NCBI GenBank assembly: GCA_905182985.1
Contig: CAJJDN010000169.1
Location: 205,517-229,325, forward strand
Length of the DNA: 23,809 nt
Direction: 5' to 3'
Origin: Paramecium sonneborni
Lineage: Eukaryota > Ciliophora > Oligohymenophorea > Peniculida > Parameciidae
Shown: positions 22,495 through 23,809 of the stretch, piece by piece
Layout: each line of letters starts with the position of its first letter
Position numbering within the stretch: position 1 is the first letter of the stretch
Notes under the pieces: generated by a model
The model's database searches: none
What the model saw: the letters and a program-made list of their open reading frames with translations, nothing else
What the model was told of the DNA's origin: nothing
Made by a program: the position numbers and the translations under genes

Positions 22495-23809
22495 ATGAAA
22501 AGCATTATCGAATAAAAGGAAGATGGTTTTTAACAGATTTTAACTTAAGTAAATGATGCTGATGAATAAATATTCAAAGAGTTAATTAAAATGTTTATTC
22601 AAGAAAAAATTTCAGATAGTCTAGATTATCTTTAAAAAGTTGAAAATCAAAAGAATTAAAAAAAATAAATTCCATAAATAGGAGACTAATCATTAGTAGA
22701 TAAGGAATTCAAGTGGAATGCTGGAATAAATAACATAAAGATAGTTTATAATATTTTAAAATAAATTAAAGATCATGACTTTAATACAAATAATTATTCA
22801 TCTGAAATATACTAAGAAATTAAGAAAAAATTAATGATTGAAATTGCTAAAAATAAAAAGAATATCTAATTTTTACAATTTTTAGTTCATCTTACAGCTA
22901 TTGATAACGAATTCATAGTATGTGGATCAAATTCTCTAAATATTTTAATTGATATGAAGGTGGATCTGACTTAATAATAGTTTGAAAACATTAAGATTAA
23001 AAATACATCTTTGGTGAGGGCTAACTTTGTCGGGTGTAATTTTAGTGGATCAAAATTTGATAATGTAGATATAAGCGGTATGAACTTGAATGGAGCTTTT
23101 TTATTTAATTGTAAATGGTAGAATATTAAAATACAAGAATTAAATAAATTAGATGGTCATAGTGATATTGTCTTATCAGTATGCTTCTCACCTGAGGGAA
23201 CTATCATAGCTTCTGGATGTGGGAGTTATTTTGAATATGAGGATTATTCAATAGGTTTATGGGATGCTAAGACAGGATAATTGAAGGCAAAATTGGATGG
23301 TCATACTAGTTATGTCCCATCTATATGCTTCTCGCCAGATGGAACTTTATTAGCATCTTGTAGTTTCGATAAGTCTATCCGTTTATGGGATGTTAAAAAA
23401 GGATAATAAAAAGCTAAATTGAATGGCCATACTCATTATATCTTCTCAGTAGGCTTCTCACCTGATGGAACTATTTTAGCATCTGGTAGCAATGATCAAT
23501 CAATTCGTTTATGGGATGTTAAGAAAGGATAATAACAAGCCAAATTAGTTGGTCATACTCATTATGTATATTCAGTAAGCTTTTCACCTGATGGAATTAC
23601 ATTAGCATCTGGTAGCTAAGATACCTCGATTTGTTTGTGGGATGTTAAGACAAGAAAAAAAAAAGCCAAATTGAATGGTCATAGTTGTGGTGTCAATTCA
23701 GTATGCTTCTCACCTGATGGAACTACAATAGCATCTGGTAGTGAAGATAAATCTATTCGTATATGGAATGTTAAGACTGGATAATAAAAAGCAAAATTTA
23801 ATGGTCATA
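22495..23809 (+). CDS. Pentapeptide-repeat and WD40-repeat protein, 5' part (runs off right edge)
   Basis: Open for 438 codons with TAA/TAG as Gln, with no TGA and no intron needed. Residues 1-170 are hydrophilic and helical (KEDGFQQILTQVNDADEQIF). Residues 175-206 form a short pentapeptide-repeat solenoid ([20 protein letters not shown], then MNLNGAFLF). WD40 blades start at about 219, with GH dipeptides at 222, 270, 312, 354, 396 and 438. Each has [20 protein letters not shown], and the spacing is 42 residues except for the first blade, which carries a six-residue insertion (around YFEYEDYS). At least five blades are complete; a full propeller of seven or more blades would continue beyond the window. 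The role inferred from the folds is a cytosolic protein-interaction scaffold. An in-frame ATG at 22447 would add 16 residues. I prefer 22495 because the intervening sequence is A/T-rich leader-like. Confidence 0.92.
23302..23808 (+). repeat. 126-bp tandem repeats encoding WD40 blades
   Basis: Four consecutive 126-nt units run from the GH histidine codon at 23302 through those at 23428, 23554, 23680 and 23806. Each unit encodes 42 residues. Stretches such as TTCTCACCTGATGGAACTAT and the block around TTATGGGATGTTAAGA are nearly identical between units at the nucleotide level, as expected of recently duplicated or homogenised blades. The same repeats are likely to continue past the right edge. 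Confidence 0.9.

Overview
The window looks like ciliate DNA, most probably from Paramecium or a close relative. It is extremely AT-rich. Its genes are open only if TAA and TAG are read as glutamine, with TGA as the sole stop. The introns I can place are tiny (22-29 nt), begin GTA and end TAG, and never have a length divisible by three. Read with the standard code the window looks empty; read with the ciliate code it holds three apparently intact genes and at least four decayed ones. The genus is inferred from code, intron size and protein families.

Layout from left to right. (1) 1-3311, minus strand: 5' part of a large secreted or membrane-anchored protein with a signal peptide, one 22-nt intron and many N-glycosylation sequons; it runs off the left edge. 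(2) 3312-8820: a long stretch without an intact gene. It holds a frameshifted WD40 pseudogene (5005-6031, +), a shattered Cys-rich surface-protein pseudogene (about 7085-8260, +) and a doubtful small ORF (4481-4855). (3) 8821-17457, plus strand: an intact giant gene in six exons encoding 2835 residues. Its order is signal peptide, two laminin-G-like domains, a furin-type Cys-rich region, a long beta-helix-like region, a second Cys-rich module, a multipass membrane domain and a basic cytoplasmic tail. (4) About 17690-18653, minus strand: a TPR-protein pseudogene, convergent with the giant gene. (5) 18654-22494: another gene-poor stretch with a decayed unknown gene (21691-22405, -) and weaker coding-like scraps. 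(6) 22495-23809, plus strand: 5' part of a pentapeptide-repeat plus WD40-repeat protein, running off the right edge.

No operon logic applies. The intact genes suggest cell-surface or sensory proteins (items 1 and 3) and a cytosolic scaffold (item 6). The most notable aspect is the mixture of intact members of large ciliate families with decayed relatives in two long gene-poor stretches. That is unlike the compact somatic genome usual for Paramecium and suggests a subtelomeric, germline-limited or otherwise relaxed region. No tRNA, rRNA, CRISPR array, telomeric repeat array or recognisable promoter motif was seen.
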